Below, piece by piece: positions 18,705 through 27,685 of a DNA stretch of 64,000 bases. The translations under genes and the position numbers were made by a program. The notes below the pieces were generated by a model. It worked only from the letters and a program-made list of their open reading frames with translations. It made no database searches and was not told where the DNA came from. Within the stretch, counting starts at the first letter, position 1, and each line of letters opens with the position of its first letter. The DNA lies in NCBI GenBank assembly GCA_028819255.1, contig JAPPMB010000059.1, forward strand, positions 14,971-78,970, in the 5' to 3' direction. The DNA is from Bryobacterales bacterium. Its GTDB lineage: Bacteria; Acidobacteriota; Terriglobia; Bryobacterales; UBA6623.

Positions 18705-19727
18705 TCATCCAATCTCTTCGTATCCCTTGCTTGCATAGGGTTTTGGGGCTGAGATCAGCGCTGCGATCCTCGCTTTGCTACTGGTCTTCTCTTTTTTCTC
18801 TGCCTCAGCAATTCTCTTGTCGAAGAAATTGGTGTGAAACACTTTTTTCCATGCCTTGAGGGCCTTGGAGCGTGTACAGTTTGGCAGGTCGAGTTCCGCG
18901 AGATCGTCGACAGCTCTCTCAAGAAGTTTGCAGAGATTCCGACTTTGGTGTTCGTTTTCAGCGTCAATAATCCACTCACCCACTACAACGGGATGTCTTA
19001 CATAAGGATTAATGCCGAGGAGATCTAGAATCCGCTTCGCAATTTGAAGGAATTCGATGTCGAGCCTATCATCGCCCATATCATAGCACTCTTTTACCAA
19101 GGTCGTGATTACGAACCCACTCGGAAGAGAGTATGATGGCCGGTTCTTGCAGAAGCTCTTCAGTAAACGAATCAACTCACGTGAATGCCTCCGCTCACTA
19201 GACCTGTTTCGGTCTAACCAATTCTTGAACCAGTCATTCACACCATTTGGGTCTGACTTCTTCCAGTCAGAACTTGCAAGCTCATACCAAACCTCGCCGG
19301 ACCAGTCTTCTCGTTGACGGTAGACTGGGATATCGACATGAGGTCCGTCATTGTAGAATACGCGGACACAGTTAGTCTTCACCTCAGGGGGCGAAACGAA
19401 GGCATCGCTATGAACCGCAGCACAGACCATCTTCCGCACGTCGAGAGCAGACCTCTCCGCGCCCCTCGGCCCTTTCAGCGTTGCAGCGTCGAAGACCACG
19501 CCGTCGTCAATGTCATACGCGTTGTTTGGCTCTTGAGTGACCGTTCGCATCGCGTAGGAACCTTGAGAGACTGACCCAATCGGTGAGGGTCCTCTTCGTT
19601 TCTCAAGACCGCTTCGCAGTCGCTTCCGGTTGCTGTCACGCCGGTCCTTTAGCGTTCCTCGTTGAATAGAGGTCAGAGCTACCTCTTCACGATGGTAGGC
19701 CCGGATGTCCTTGTCACAATTCTTCAT
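18705..19727 (-). CDS. CBASS CD-NTase (DncV/cGAS-like nucleotidyltransferase)
   Basis: 340 residues from the ATG at 19727, which overlaps the end of the phospholipase gene by 14 bases; the open frame extends upstream but without family features. The nucleotidyltransferase signature G51-S-V-S-Q-G-S-Y is followed by catalytic acids D72-I-D74 (YDIDDGVVF), with a third acid at D132 in PHVDIPVY. The C-terminal helical half includes the RELIRLLKSFCKNR segment of the oligonucleotide-synthase fold. These enzymes make cyclic oligonucleotides when phage infection is sensed, and those activate an effector. The chain ends in Glu-Glu-Ile-Gly, and a terminal Gly is the feature used for E1/E2-dependent conjugation of CD-NTases in type II CBASS, consistent with the E2 gene next door. 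The signal molecule is not known. Confidence 0.85.
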   Translation of the reverse strand: MKNCDKDIRAYHREEVALTSIQRGTLKDRRDSNRKRLRSGLEKRRGPSPIGSVSQGSYAMRTVTQEPNNAYDIDDGVVFDAATLKGPRGAERSALDVRKMVCAAVHSDAFVSPPEVKTNCVRVFYNDGPHVDIPVYRQREDWSGEVWYELASSDWKKSDPNGVNDWFKNWLDRNRSSERRHSRELIRLLKSFCKNRPSYSLPSGFVITTLVKECYDMGDDRLDIEFLQIAKRILDLLGINPYVRHPVVVGEWIIDAENEHQSRNLCKLLERAVDDLAELDLPNCTRSKALKAWKKVFHTNFFDKRIAEAEKKEKTSSKARIAALISAPKPYASKGYEEIG

Positions 19728-20847
19728 TTCGATTCCCTTCCATTCTGATTGTATCTGAGTGATTGATCTCCGGCATCGTCTCGAAGATCTGGGATAGTAC
19801 TTCGCCACGACAGTCGCCCGATAGTTGGCACCATCGGAAAGTCTTTTGGCCGTCCTCGTTTCCCAACTGCTTCATGAGGTCACGCGCCTCCTTCGACGCC
19901 GAATCGAGTCGGAGGACGTGGGCCTGCTCCGCTGAAGGCATCGATTCCTCACAGCGCAAAATGTGGACCCGCTTGTCGAGACGCTTCAGTTCGTCCGCGA
20001 GAAGCGTAACCGCGAAGTGGGTGGCCGACACTTGTGCGTTCATGGCCAACTCCAAAGGAAGGACGCCGCCATGCCACGCGATAATGCCGCGGTCGAGCTC
20101 CGCTGGAAGTCGAGACCCGGTTGGCGGAGAACAGGTGCCCACCGACATGACTATGATCGGCTGCTCCGGAACTGAGAGGGCGAGGCCCTCGATGACACCC
20201 AGTAGCATCGGATTGTTTGCCCACAAGCCACCATCGGCATAGGCATGGCCGGTCAGACCATCTGCTGTGATAGACGCCAAGGGAAGATAGATCGGAGCAG
20301 CACTGCTCGCGAGACAGGCGTCGGCCAGAGTTAGGTCGTTATCCCGGTGCTTGTTCTCGAGGTGCGGTGTCTTGAACACTCTTGGCTTGTGGCGAAGGAA
20401 CGAGGTCGCCGATATGCACAGTCCGATGCGGCGCTGTACGTAGACTTCGCCGAGTGTCAGATTCCCAAAGATCTCTCGGAGTTCAGAGTTCAGTGCGGTG
20501 TTGGGATTCCCGGCGCGGCCGAGGTGCCGGACTACCCAGCGATAGAACCGAGCTCTGTCCCGAAACTTCAGCGACCGGTCGTAGGGTGGCATCGAATCTC
20601 TGAAGATCCGAGGTCCCGCCTCGTCGTAGAGCCGGATGACACGGTTTGGTCGGATCCCCGCTACGATGGCCGCCGCTAGGATCGCACCTGTGCTCGTTCC
20701 AACTACGAGATCGAAGCCCTTCCCGATGTCCAGGTGGTCCGACGCTCTGGATTGGGCGAAGCGGCTTGCAAGTGTGTTCAGGACGGTCGCACTGTACAGG
20801 CCGCGCATTCCGCCGCCGTCCAAGGCCAGGACTCGAATCGGGTCCAC
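19714..20847 (-). CDS. capV: CBASS effector, patatin-like phospholipase CapV
   Basis: 377 residues. Patatin catalytic elements are complete: oxyanion loop GGGMRG (11-16), nucleophile elbow G50-T-S52-T-G and catalytic Asp in D205-G-G. The arrangement with a CD-NTase directly downstream is that of CapV effectors, which are switched on by the cyclic nucleotide (3',3'-cGAMP in characterised cases) and degrade the inner membrane of the infected cell. The C-terminal 70 residues extend beyond the patatin core. Overlap with the cyclase start suggests coupled translation. About 80 bases separate it from the upstream protease gene, enough for a weak internal promoter. Confidence 0.9.
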   Translation of the reverse strand: MDPIRVLALDGGGMRGLYSATVLNTLASRFAQSRASDHLDIGKGFDLVVGTSTGAILAAAIVAGIRPNRVIRLYDEAGPRIFRDSMPPYDRSLKFRDRARFYRWVVRHLGRAGNPNTALNSELREIFGNLTLGEVYVQRRIGLCISATSFLRHKPRVFKTPHLENKHRDNDLTLADACLASSAAPIYLPLASITADGLTGHAYADGGLWANNPMLLGVIEGLALSVPEQPIIVMSVGTCSPPTGSRLPAELDRGIIAWHGGVLPLELAMNAQVSATHFAVTLLADELKRLDKRVHILRCEESMPSAEQAHVLRLDSASKEARDLMKQLGNEDGQKTFRWCQLSGDCRGEVLSQIFETMPEINHSDTIRMEGNRNEEL

Positions 20848-20928
20848 AAGCTAATGTTAGCATACGGAAGCTTACAGTTCAGCGCGGAAGACTCTGTCGC
20901 GCCGCTTGGAAGGCATCGTCTGGGGGCG

Positions 20929-21627
20929 TCAGAGCGAACGTTGCTCTCCCGGTGGGAAGATTGACTTGAGCCGAATCTTCGCGACCACAGAGTTCACGTC
21001 GAACGCCGTCACCAAGCGCCGAGCCGCCTGATCCCGCTTGGAATCTGGCAATCTGGGCAGACCGAGTAATCCCGAAGCGACCATGAGCGGTTCAACGCAG
21101 GCCTCGACGAGTCCTCGCGGCAGCAACAGCCCACCAATGGCTTGGTTCGCCTGCCATTCCCACCACTTCCCGTCATAGCCTCGGGAATGGTTGGCGAAGT
21201 CTTCCTTGCGGCACATAATCATTCGACGCTTGTAGTCGAAGCTGCCGTCAAGCAACGGATGGGCCCCGAATCCTTCACTGAACAGCTGCGCGTGGAGCAG
21301 GCCGTGGCCAGCCTCGTGAGCCAACGTGGACCGAACTCGACGTTCGCCAACCCGACCATCGCTGAAGAGCGATCTCGCCGCGCCTACGAGTTCGACACTG
21401 CCACCGGAATCGAAGACGGCAAGACCCAAGACGTCAGGCTTAAGGTCCTCATATGCTATTTGGCAGCCAAGAAACTTCTCGACGAACAGTTCGATCTCAA
21501 TCGCCTTCGGAGTAGATGGCAGACATCCGACCGACTCCAAGGCATCCAAACAGATGCCGTCGATCTCGCCTACGGCGAAGTAGAGTCGGCGGCCGAATGG
21601 CCCTCCGAGTGTTGTCTTCTCTGTCAT
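20929..21627 (-). CDS. ImmA/IrrE-family metallopeptidase, probable CapP-like CBASS activator
   Basis: 232 residues. The zinc-protease helix H104-E-A-G-H108 sits in RSTLAHEAGHGLLHAQLF, typical of the IrrE/ImmA (DUF955) family. Its ATG overlaps the stop of the upstream HTH gene by four bases, and it precedes capV on the same strand. Known CBASS loci can carry CapH (HTH repressor) and CapP (ImmA-like protease); CapP cleaves CapH on DNA damage and relieves repression. Domain content and coupling fit that pair well. The remaining zinc ligand is not certain by eye, though the acidic segment after KWWEWQANQAIGGLLLP, typical of the family, is present. Confidence 0.75.
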   Translation of the reverse strand: MTEKTTLGGPFGRRLYFAVGEIDGICLDALESVGCLPSTPKAIEIELFVEKFLGCQIAYEDLKPDVLGLAVFDSGGSVELVGAARSLFSDGRVGERRVRSTLAHEAGHGLLHAQLFSEGFGAHPLLDGSFDYKRRMIMCRKEDFANHSRGYDGKWWEWQANQAIGGLLLPRGLVEACVEPLMVASGLLGLPRLPDSKRDQAARRLVTAFDVNSVVAKIRLKSIFPPGEQRSL

Positions 21628-21992
21628 GGGGTCTCTTGCTCCGGATCCGCGTCAGTGAGCCTGCTCACCAGTTCTTCCGGCGTCAGTCCCTTCTCGATCT
21701 GTTCAGCCGTCGTCCGGAACGCCACGCCCCAGCGCGGGTTGGTCTGGGATAGGTGCTTGAGTGTCGACAGCGATTCTCGGAAGTCGTACCTGCGAAGGTC
21801 GCTTGCGTCGACTTCGAGTTCAGTTGCGATGGCTTGGAGGACTCCGGGCGACGGGAACCGATGCCCCAATTCAACATCAGATATGAATGGTGCTGATTTT
21901 CCGACCTTCATCGCAAGTTGTCGTAGCGAGAGGTTCTTCTCCAGTCGCAGCTCTCGAATCCTCTGACCCAATGTCTTGGCCTCCATTTCCAA
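21624..21992 (-). CDS. XRE-family HTH regulator, probable CapH-like CBASS repressor
   Basis: 122 residues. The N-terminal 65 residues form an XRE/Cro-type helix-turn-helix: LGQRIRELRLEKNLSLRQLA, then VGKSAPFISDVELGHRFPSP, with the ISDVELG recognition segment. The rest is helical and acidic and could dimerise or contact the protease. It heads the CBASS operon and overlaps the protease gene (ATGA at 21624-21627), as in CapH-CapP modules. Likely autorepressor of the operon. A palindrome 88 bases upstream of its start (22080-22093) is a candidate binding site. ATG at 21986 is an alternative start. Confidence 0.75.
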   Translation of the reverse strand: MEMEAKTLGQRIRELRLEKNLSLRQLAMKVGKSAPFISDVELGHRFPSPGVLQAIATELEVDASDLRRYDFRESLSTLKHLSQTNPRWGVAFRTTAEQIEKGLTPEELVSRLTDADPEQETP

Positions 21993-22222
21993 TCGCCCCC
22001 TATCTGTGGTTGGATGGTATCGAAGGTTCGCCAGCCGGCTCGGTCTGGAAGGTCGTCAGTGCTGCCCTACCGAGCCCAAGACCTCAAGAGGTCGATCATG
22101 TTTGCACTTGCCATGTCTCCAAACTCACGTTGTCAGTCTAGCGCGCATCAGCCGACTGTGAGATTCGAGATGAAGTCGACCAACAGTCTCCGTACCACAC
22201 CAGCTACCGTCTCCCTCAACAC
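21993..22222. promoter_or_regulatory. Divergent intergenic region between CBASS regulator and DUF1998 helicase
   Basis: 230 bases separate the divergent starts and must hold promoters for both directions. No confident -10/-35 pair can be picked by eye. A perfect 6-2-6 palindrome lies inside and is listed separately. Confidence 0.5.
22080..22093. promoter_or_regulatory. Palindrome, candidate operator
   Basis: GACCTC-AA-GAGGTC, perfect 6-bp arms with a 2-base spacer, in the middle of the divergent promoter region. The size suits a Cro-like dimer. Assignment to the adjacent HTH protein is inference. Confidence 0.35.
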
Positions 22223-25200
22223 ATGGCCCTGAATCCCGTCGTCTACATCGAGAAGGTCACGAAGAGCTTCCTCCGTTACCAGCTCACCGCCTACCCCTTC
22301 TCCGATCCCCACCTCTTCGCGCAGATGCGCGATCTCCTTTCCCTTGACCACACTCGAGCGTCTCCCCTCCTCCGAGGCCCGTACGTAAGCCTCTCCCGCC
22401 CCTTCCGGGCCGGTGCTCCCATCCAGCAGATGGTCAGCGAAGGCATCATTCACCCCCACCTGGCGTCCAGGGTCCCGTCAAGCATCACCCATTTCTACAG
22501 CCATCAGGAGCGCGCACTCCGGGCAATCGGCGAGGGCCGCACGACGCTGATCTCTACCGGCACCGGTTCGGGGAAGACCGAGTGCTTCCTCTATCCGGTT
22601 GTCAGCCAGTGCCTGAGACTCCAGGACGAGTCTGCGGCACCCGGGATCAGCGCTGTCGTCGTCTACCCGATGAACGCATTGGCCGAGGACCAGCTCATGC
22701 GGCTCCGCGGGCTGCTGGCAGGCACGGGAGTACCCTTCGGCATCTATATCGGGAAGACTCCGGAGCGGGAAGTCGACGTGGCCGGTGCCCGCCTCCGTCC
22801 AGGCTCGTCGCGTGCGGATTACCTGGCTCGGCTTGAGAGAGCCCGACGGGACGGCACCGGCGAGACCGTTCACCCGGAAGAAGAGGTCTGCTCGCGCCAA
22901 GCTATGCGGTCACCTGGAGGGCAGCCCCGAATCCTTCTCACCAACGTCAAGCAGCTTGAACTGCTTCTCACAAGACAGAAGGACATCGAACTGTTCTCGG
23001 GAGCGCGCCTCGACTACTTGGTCTTCGACGAAGCCCACACCTTCAGCGGTGCAATGGGGGCCGAGACGGCCTGCCTGATCCGCCGTTTGAGATCGTTCTG
23101 CAACATCGCTCCCGGGCATGCCAGATGCATCGCCACCTCGGCGACCATCGTCGACCGAAACGATCCGGATGCGGCCCGCAACTTCGCGGCGAGGTTCTTC
23201 GGCGTTGCGGCCGACGAGGTTGTGACGGTTGGGGAAGACTACGAGAGCGAGACTTGGGCCGAGCCGCGAGTGGTCCCGCCAACGCCGAACGGGGATCCTT
23301 CGAAGATATTGGAAACGTGCGTCGAGGCCGTGGAAGACGAAGACAACTTTGGCTCCGCGGTCGAAGGGGCGTATCGCTTGCTGTCAGGCCGGACCCTGCA
23401 CACTCAGGGCGCGAACGGATGGTCCGCCGCCCTCCACGCCGCGCTCTCCCGCAACGAGTTGGTCTTCCGTCTCAACGACGAACTCTCCGGGCCACGCCCG
23501 CTTGATGAGCTTCCCGACGCTCTCAAGAAGCACGTTGGGCGGCCCGTCACCGAAGCCGAGATTCTCGCTTGGCTGACCCTCGGTGCGGCCGCACGGCACG
23601 ATGAACGCCCGCTGTTGCGGCCCGTTGTCCACGGATTCGTTCGTGGGATCGGGGGAGCGGTAGTGTCATTTCCGGAGCACCACCAAGGCGCGAAACTTTG
23701 GCTCGCCGCAAAGGACGACACCGGCCTCATCGAGTCCGAGCAACATTACGCACACCTTCGGGTCATGACATGCACCGTTTGTGGACAGCACTACTACATC
23801 GCTTTCCTCAAGGATTTCTCGTACACGGGCAAGCAACCTGGAGGCGGGGAGGCCAGCCAGGATGGCGCGTACTGGGAACCCCTCGACGAAGCGAACGGTG
23901 GCAGGCGATTGGTATTGATTGATCATCTGATCGGCCAAGCCGATTCCGACAGCAACCCGGCGTCTACGCGCACTGCGTCCCTCCACTTCTGCCGTCGCTG
24001 CGCCGCCGCCCATCCCAAGCGGGTGGACCGGTGTCGCTCTTGTGGCCACGCCGGTGTCACGGTAGATCTTCACGTGGTCCGGCAGAGCCGCGAGAAGCCT
24101 GGCAAGTTGACTAGCTGTCTGTCTTGCGGTTCCACCGGCCACCGGGTGCTGGGACGCTACCGGGAGCCGGCACGGCCAGTGCGGGCGGTGCCAGTCGCGG
24201 ATGTCCACGTCCTGACCCAGGACATGGTGCATCACGCGGCTCGGCCGCGACTGCTCGTGTTCTGTGACAACCGCCAGGACGCGGCGTTTCAGGCAGGCTG
24301 GATGAAGGATCACGCCCGCCGCTTTCGTCTCCGGGCGCTCATGTCGGAGGGCATTCTGGCGAATCCGGGAACCTCGGTAGGAGACCTGACGGGCTACCTC
24401 GAGGAGCGTATGGAGGAAGACGAGGCTCTGTCCCGGGCACTCATTCCGGAGGTCTGGCAGGTGGCCCGACGTGAGGGCTCTGCCTCCCGCCACATGCGAG
24501 AACGCCGAAAGTACCTCCGCGTTCAGGTACTGCGGGAGGTCACCCTCTCTTCACGGCAGGCGCTCGGTCTGGAGCCCTGGGGCAGGATGAGTGTGCAGTA
24601 CGACGGGCTCTCCTCTTCGCTTCCTTGGGTCCAGGAAAACGCTCTCCGGTTGGGCATCCCAGCCGACCGCCTGCGGGATGGAGTGGCAAGCGTCCTCGAC
24701 TACTTTCGCCGCCGAGGAGCGCTACTCGACCCTGAGTATAAGGTCTTCACGAAGTACTGGGGCGAGGGCTCACTTGAAGTGCAGCAAGGCTTCATCCCCA
24801 GCTTTATCAGGCCGCTGGGATTGAAGTTGCGGCGGGAACCGGACGAGGAAGGCAAGTGGGTCATGCAATGGCTCAGCAGCTCCGGTGACACGACGATGCG
24901 CCAGATTGCCAGGAAGTGGGGCGAGCCTTCCGACTCGATTGCTCCGTTTCTGGATGGCTTCTACGCATTCCTGGTTCGGCAGAACCTCCTCAAGCCGGTG
25001 CGCCTGCTTGGAGCACGGGGCAGAGCTCTGCCGAACCTTGAGGGCGTGCATCAGGTCAATGGGGACGCCCTCAGGCTCCACCCGAACACACGCCTCGCAC
25101 GCTGTAGAAGGTGTCGCCGCACGATCACTCGCGAAGTTCCGAAGGGCCGTTGCCCCGCTTGGCGCTGCAGCGGCAAACTCGAATGGATCCGCGAGAACCC

Positions 25201-27685
25201 GGACAACTACAACCTTCAGCTCCTCGATGGGGCGTACGCGATGCTTCGCCCCGAAGAGCACACGGCCATGGTCCCCAACGACCACCGCGAGCGCCTCGAG
25301 AACTGGTTCAAGGGTGATTCCAACGCCGTCAACTGCCTCGTCTGCACACCGACACTCGAACTTGGGATCGACATCGGCCGTCTCGATTCGGTCCTGATGC
25401 GCAACGTTCCGCCGCTCCCTGCGAACTATTGGCAGCGAGCAGGGAGGGCAGGACGCCGCCACCGGATGGCGGTCAATATGACCTATTGCCGCCCGGTCTC
25501 ACATGACCGCGCCTACTTCGTGGAGCCCCCGAAGCTGCTCGGTGGGCGGATCGACCCTCCGGCCTTCAATCTCCGAAACGAGGTCATGGTTGCCAAGCAC
25601 GTCCACGCGACGGTTATTGGCTCGCTGCACCGTCTCGGCCGTGATTCCCGGCGGCCGAAGTCCGAACGGCAATTGGTACGTGGGGTTCTCGACACATGCC
25701 TTCCCGGGAAGGTCACACCGTACCTGTTCGACGGAGAGTATGTGCGACAGCAACCGTTCGATTTTGCCCAGCTGCGGGATCTTATTCGCCAGCATGGGCC
25801 GTATCTGGTGGACAACGTGGGCTCAGTCTTCGATCAGGGCTGGCCAGAGGCCGATTCGGACGTTGTGACGCCTGGAGCGCTTCGCAAGCATGTCGATCAC
25901 TTTGTGGATGAACTCGAAGAGGTGGTGGCACGACTGCGTCGGCGCCTGCGATGGGCAATGGCGCAGATCGCGCGGCTGAATAGCGTGCTTGCAAGCCGCG
26001 GGACACTGAGCAAGGAGGACGAGGCGCTTTTCAGGCGATGTAGGCGGCTCGTCAGCCGGCTGAAGGGCGAGGCATCCGGGCGCAGCCGTGCGGAGGGCCA
26101 CGATTCCTCGATCACGTTCAGTGTCTTGGCGGCAGAGGGATTTCTGCCTGGCTATGGACTGGAAACCGGTTACGTAATCGCATGGGCGGAAATCCCCTAC
26201 TGGGTTGAGGGTGGGATGGACTTCGTCCTTCCGAGACCTCCGGCGACGGCGTTGCGCGAGTATGTGCCGGGCAACCTCATCTATGCCAACGGGCACCGCT
26301 TCGCTGCCCGCCGATTCCACCGGGATCCGAGCGAAGAACACGTCGATATGCCCGTGTTCGAAGTATCCGCCGAGCATCAGGCAGTCAAGGAGACGACCGC
26401 CGGTGTGTCGTCATCGCTTGGGGGTAAGATCCTTCGTGCGATGGCGGTCTGCGACGTCGACCTTGTCCATGTCTCTCACATCTCGGACGACGAGGACCTG
26501 CGCTTCCAGCTCGGAGTTGCCGTATTCGGCGTGGAGCTTGGCCAGCACAGCGGAGGTAAAGCCTTCCGATGGGGTGGCCAGTCCCTGCTCATGAGGCGAG
26601 GCGTGCGAATACGTCTTGTCAACGTTGGTGTTTCAGAGGCTATCAAGAGCGGAATCGGCCTTGGGTTTCCGGTTTGCACCATTTGCGGACAGAGTGTCTC
26701 GTCCCTGTCATCGGAAGCCCAGCGTGAGAAATTCCGCGAATCCCACCAGACGCGCTGCGGTCGCAACCCGGATCCGGTTGGATTCTACGCTGACATCGCG
26801 GCCGATGCGCTGTCGCTCCCCGGATGCACGAGCGCGACTCAAGCCTACAGTGTCCTCGAGGCTCTTCGGATAGGCGCGACAGGAATCTTGGACATGCACA
26901 TGGAAGATCTTCAGATCCTTGTGATTGGCGAGATCGGAAACGAGGCGGTAAATGGGCTGCTTTGGGATCCCATGCCTGGAGGCTCGGGCCTTCTGGAGCG
27001 TCTGTACGAACGGTTCGCCGAGGTCATTGAGGCTGCCCGGGACGTAGTGACAGCCTGCCCTGGCGCCTGTGAGTCGTCCTGTGTCGACTGCCTGCAAACC
27101 TTCCGCAACTCGTACTACCACAATCGGCTCAACCGAAGGATCGCCCTCGATACACTCAAGAAATGTGGCCATCAACTGGCGTTTCAGCACGAAGTCTCTC
27201 CGCAGCTACCGGCTTCTCTGCAATCCGATTACGCAGTGCCAGTCAACTTGGCGGAAACGAAGCTTCGCCATCTGCTGATCGCAGCTGGATTCGGGGAAGG
27301 GGTCCGTGGACACCAGATCCATCTGGGCGGTGCCCTCGGCACCACAACTCCAGACGTGATCTACCGTGACCCGGACGACGATTACTGCAGAGGGGTGTGC
27401 ATCTATCTTGACGGCATGAGCAGACACATCCACGGGAACCCGAAAACAGCCCAGAGGGACCGGGCAATCCGCACATGGCTGAAGGGCAGCGACTACGAAG
27501 TTCTGGAGATCCCTGCCAACGAGCTTGACGACCAAGACGCTATGGCGCGGCACTTTCGTCGTCTGGCGATGTATCTCGGCCAAAGACGGAAGGCGCGGAG
27601 GTTGGCCAGAGACAAGAGTTGGTTCACAAATCCCGAGTCATCGGGAATTCGCACCTTGCCCCGTGGCTCCCAAATCTCAGACTGA
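22223..27685 (+). CDS. Giant DEAD/H helicase with DUF1998 and Vsr-like C-terminal domain (DrmA/DrmB- or DruE-like)
   Basis: 1820 residues. Motif I TGTGSGKTE lies near 112-120, Walker B DEAH near 268-271, then SAT near 304. Motifs IV-VI are far downstream: TPTLELGIDIG (about 1040) and QRAGRAGRR (about 1072). Between the lobes lie several zinc-type Cys clusters (CTVCGQ, CRRCAAAHP..CRSCG, CLSCGS, CRRCRRT). DUF1998 is marked by C-P-G-A-C-E-S-S-C-V-D-C-L near 1612-1624. The last ~120 residues (AETKLRHLLIAAGF ... TPDVIY ... IYLDG ... RDRAIRTWLKGSDYEVLEI) resemble Vsr/DUF559 endonuclease-like domains seen on DruE-type helicases. DISARM splits helicase and DUF1998 into DrmA and DrmB, whereas Druantia DruE keeps them in one huge chain. 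It lies beyond the inserted CBASS operon, on the same strand as the methylase. Predicted to unwind or translocate on foreign DNA. Confidence 0.8.
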   Translation: MALNPVVYIEKVTKSFLRYQLTAYPFSDPHLFAQMRDLLSLDHTRASPLLRGPYVSLSRPFRAGAPIQQMVSEGIIHPHLASRVPSSITHFYSHQERALRAIGEGRTTLISTGTGSGKTECFLYPVVSQCLRLQDESAAPGISAVVVYPMNALAEDQLMRLRGLLAGTGVPFGIYIGKTPEREVDVAGARLRPGSSRADYLARLERARRDGTGETVHPEEEVCSRQAMRSPGGQPRILLTNVKQLELLLTRQKDIELFSGARLDYLVFDEAHTFSGAMGAETACLIRRLRSFCNIAPGHARCIATSATIVDRNDPDAARNFAARFFGVAADEVVTVGEDYESETWAEPRVVPPTPNGDPSKILETCVEAVEDEDNFGSAVEGAYRLLSGRTLHTQGANGWSAALHAALSRNELVFRLNDELSGPRPLDELPDALKKHVGRPVTEAEILAWLTLGAAARHDERPLLRPVVHGFVRGIGGAVVSFPEHHQGAKLWLAAKDDTGLIESEQHYAHLRVMTCTVCGQHYYIAFLKDFSYTGKQPGGGEASQDGAYWEPLDEANGGRRLVLIDHLIGQADSDSNPASTRTASLHFCRRCAAAHPKRVDRCRSCGHAGVTVDLHVVRQSREKPGKLTSCLSCGSTGHRVLGRYREPARPVRAVPVADVHVLTQDMVHHAARPRLLVFCDNRQDAAFQAGWMKDHARRFRLRALMSEGILANPGTSVGDLTGYLEERMEEDEALSRALIPEVWQVARREGSASRHMRERRKYLRVQVLREVTLSSRQALGLEPWGRMSVQYDGLSSSLPWVQENALRLGIPADRLRDGVASVLDYFRRRGALLDPEYKVFTKYWGEGSLEVQQGFIPSFIRPLGLKLRREPDEEGKWVMQWLSSSGDTTMRQIARKWGEPSDSIAPFLDGFYAFLVRQNLLKPVRLLGARGRALPNLEGVHQVNGDALRLHPNTRLARCRRCRRTITREVPKGRCPAWRCSGKLEWIRENPDNYNLQLLDGAYAMLRPEEHTAMVPNDHRERLENWFKGDSNAVNCLVCTPTLELGIDIGRLDSVLMRNVPPLPANYWQRAGRAGRRHRMAVNMTYCRPVSHDRAYFVEPPKLLGGRIDPPAFNLRNEVMVAKHVHATVIGSLHRLGRDSRRPKSERQLVRGVLDTCLPGKVTPYLFDGEYVRQQPFDFAQLRDLIRQHGPYLVDNVGSVFDQGWPEADSDVVTPGALRKHVDHFVDELEEVVARLRRRLRWAMAQIARLNSVLASRGTLSKEDEALFRRCRRLVSRLKGEASGRSRAEGHDSSITFSVLAAEGFLPGYGLETGYVIAWAEIPYWVEGGMDFVLPRPPATALREYVPGNLIYANGHRFAARRFHRDPSEEHVDMPVFEVSAEHQAVKETTAGVSSSLGGKILRAMAVCDVDLVHVSHISDDEDLRFQLGVAVFGVELGQHSGGKAFRWGGQSLLMRRGVRIRLVNVGVSEAIKSGIGLGFPVCTICGQSVSSLSSEAQREKFRESHQTRCGRNPDPVGFYADIAADALSLPGCTSATQAYSVLEALRIGATGILDMHMEDLQILVIGEIGNEAVNGLLWDPMPGGSGLLERLYERFAEVIEAARDVVTACPGACESSCVDCLQTFRNSYYHNRLNRRIALDTLKKCGHQLAFQHEVSPQLPASLQSDYAVPVNLAETKLRHLLIAAGFGEGVRGHQIHLGGALGTTTPDVIYRDPDDDYCRGVCIYLDGMSRHIHGNPKTAQRDRAIRTWLKGSDYEVLEIPANELDDQDAMARHFRRLAMYLGQRRKARRLARDKSWFTNPESSGIRTLPRGSQISD

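Noticed and set aside
22223-27685. Plain Druantia type III call
   Set aside because: The helicase is DruE-like, but no DruH-like partner is visible; the neighbours are a CBASS operon, a methylase and a RecD-like helicase.
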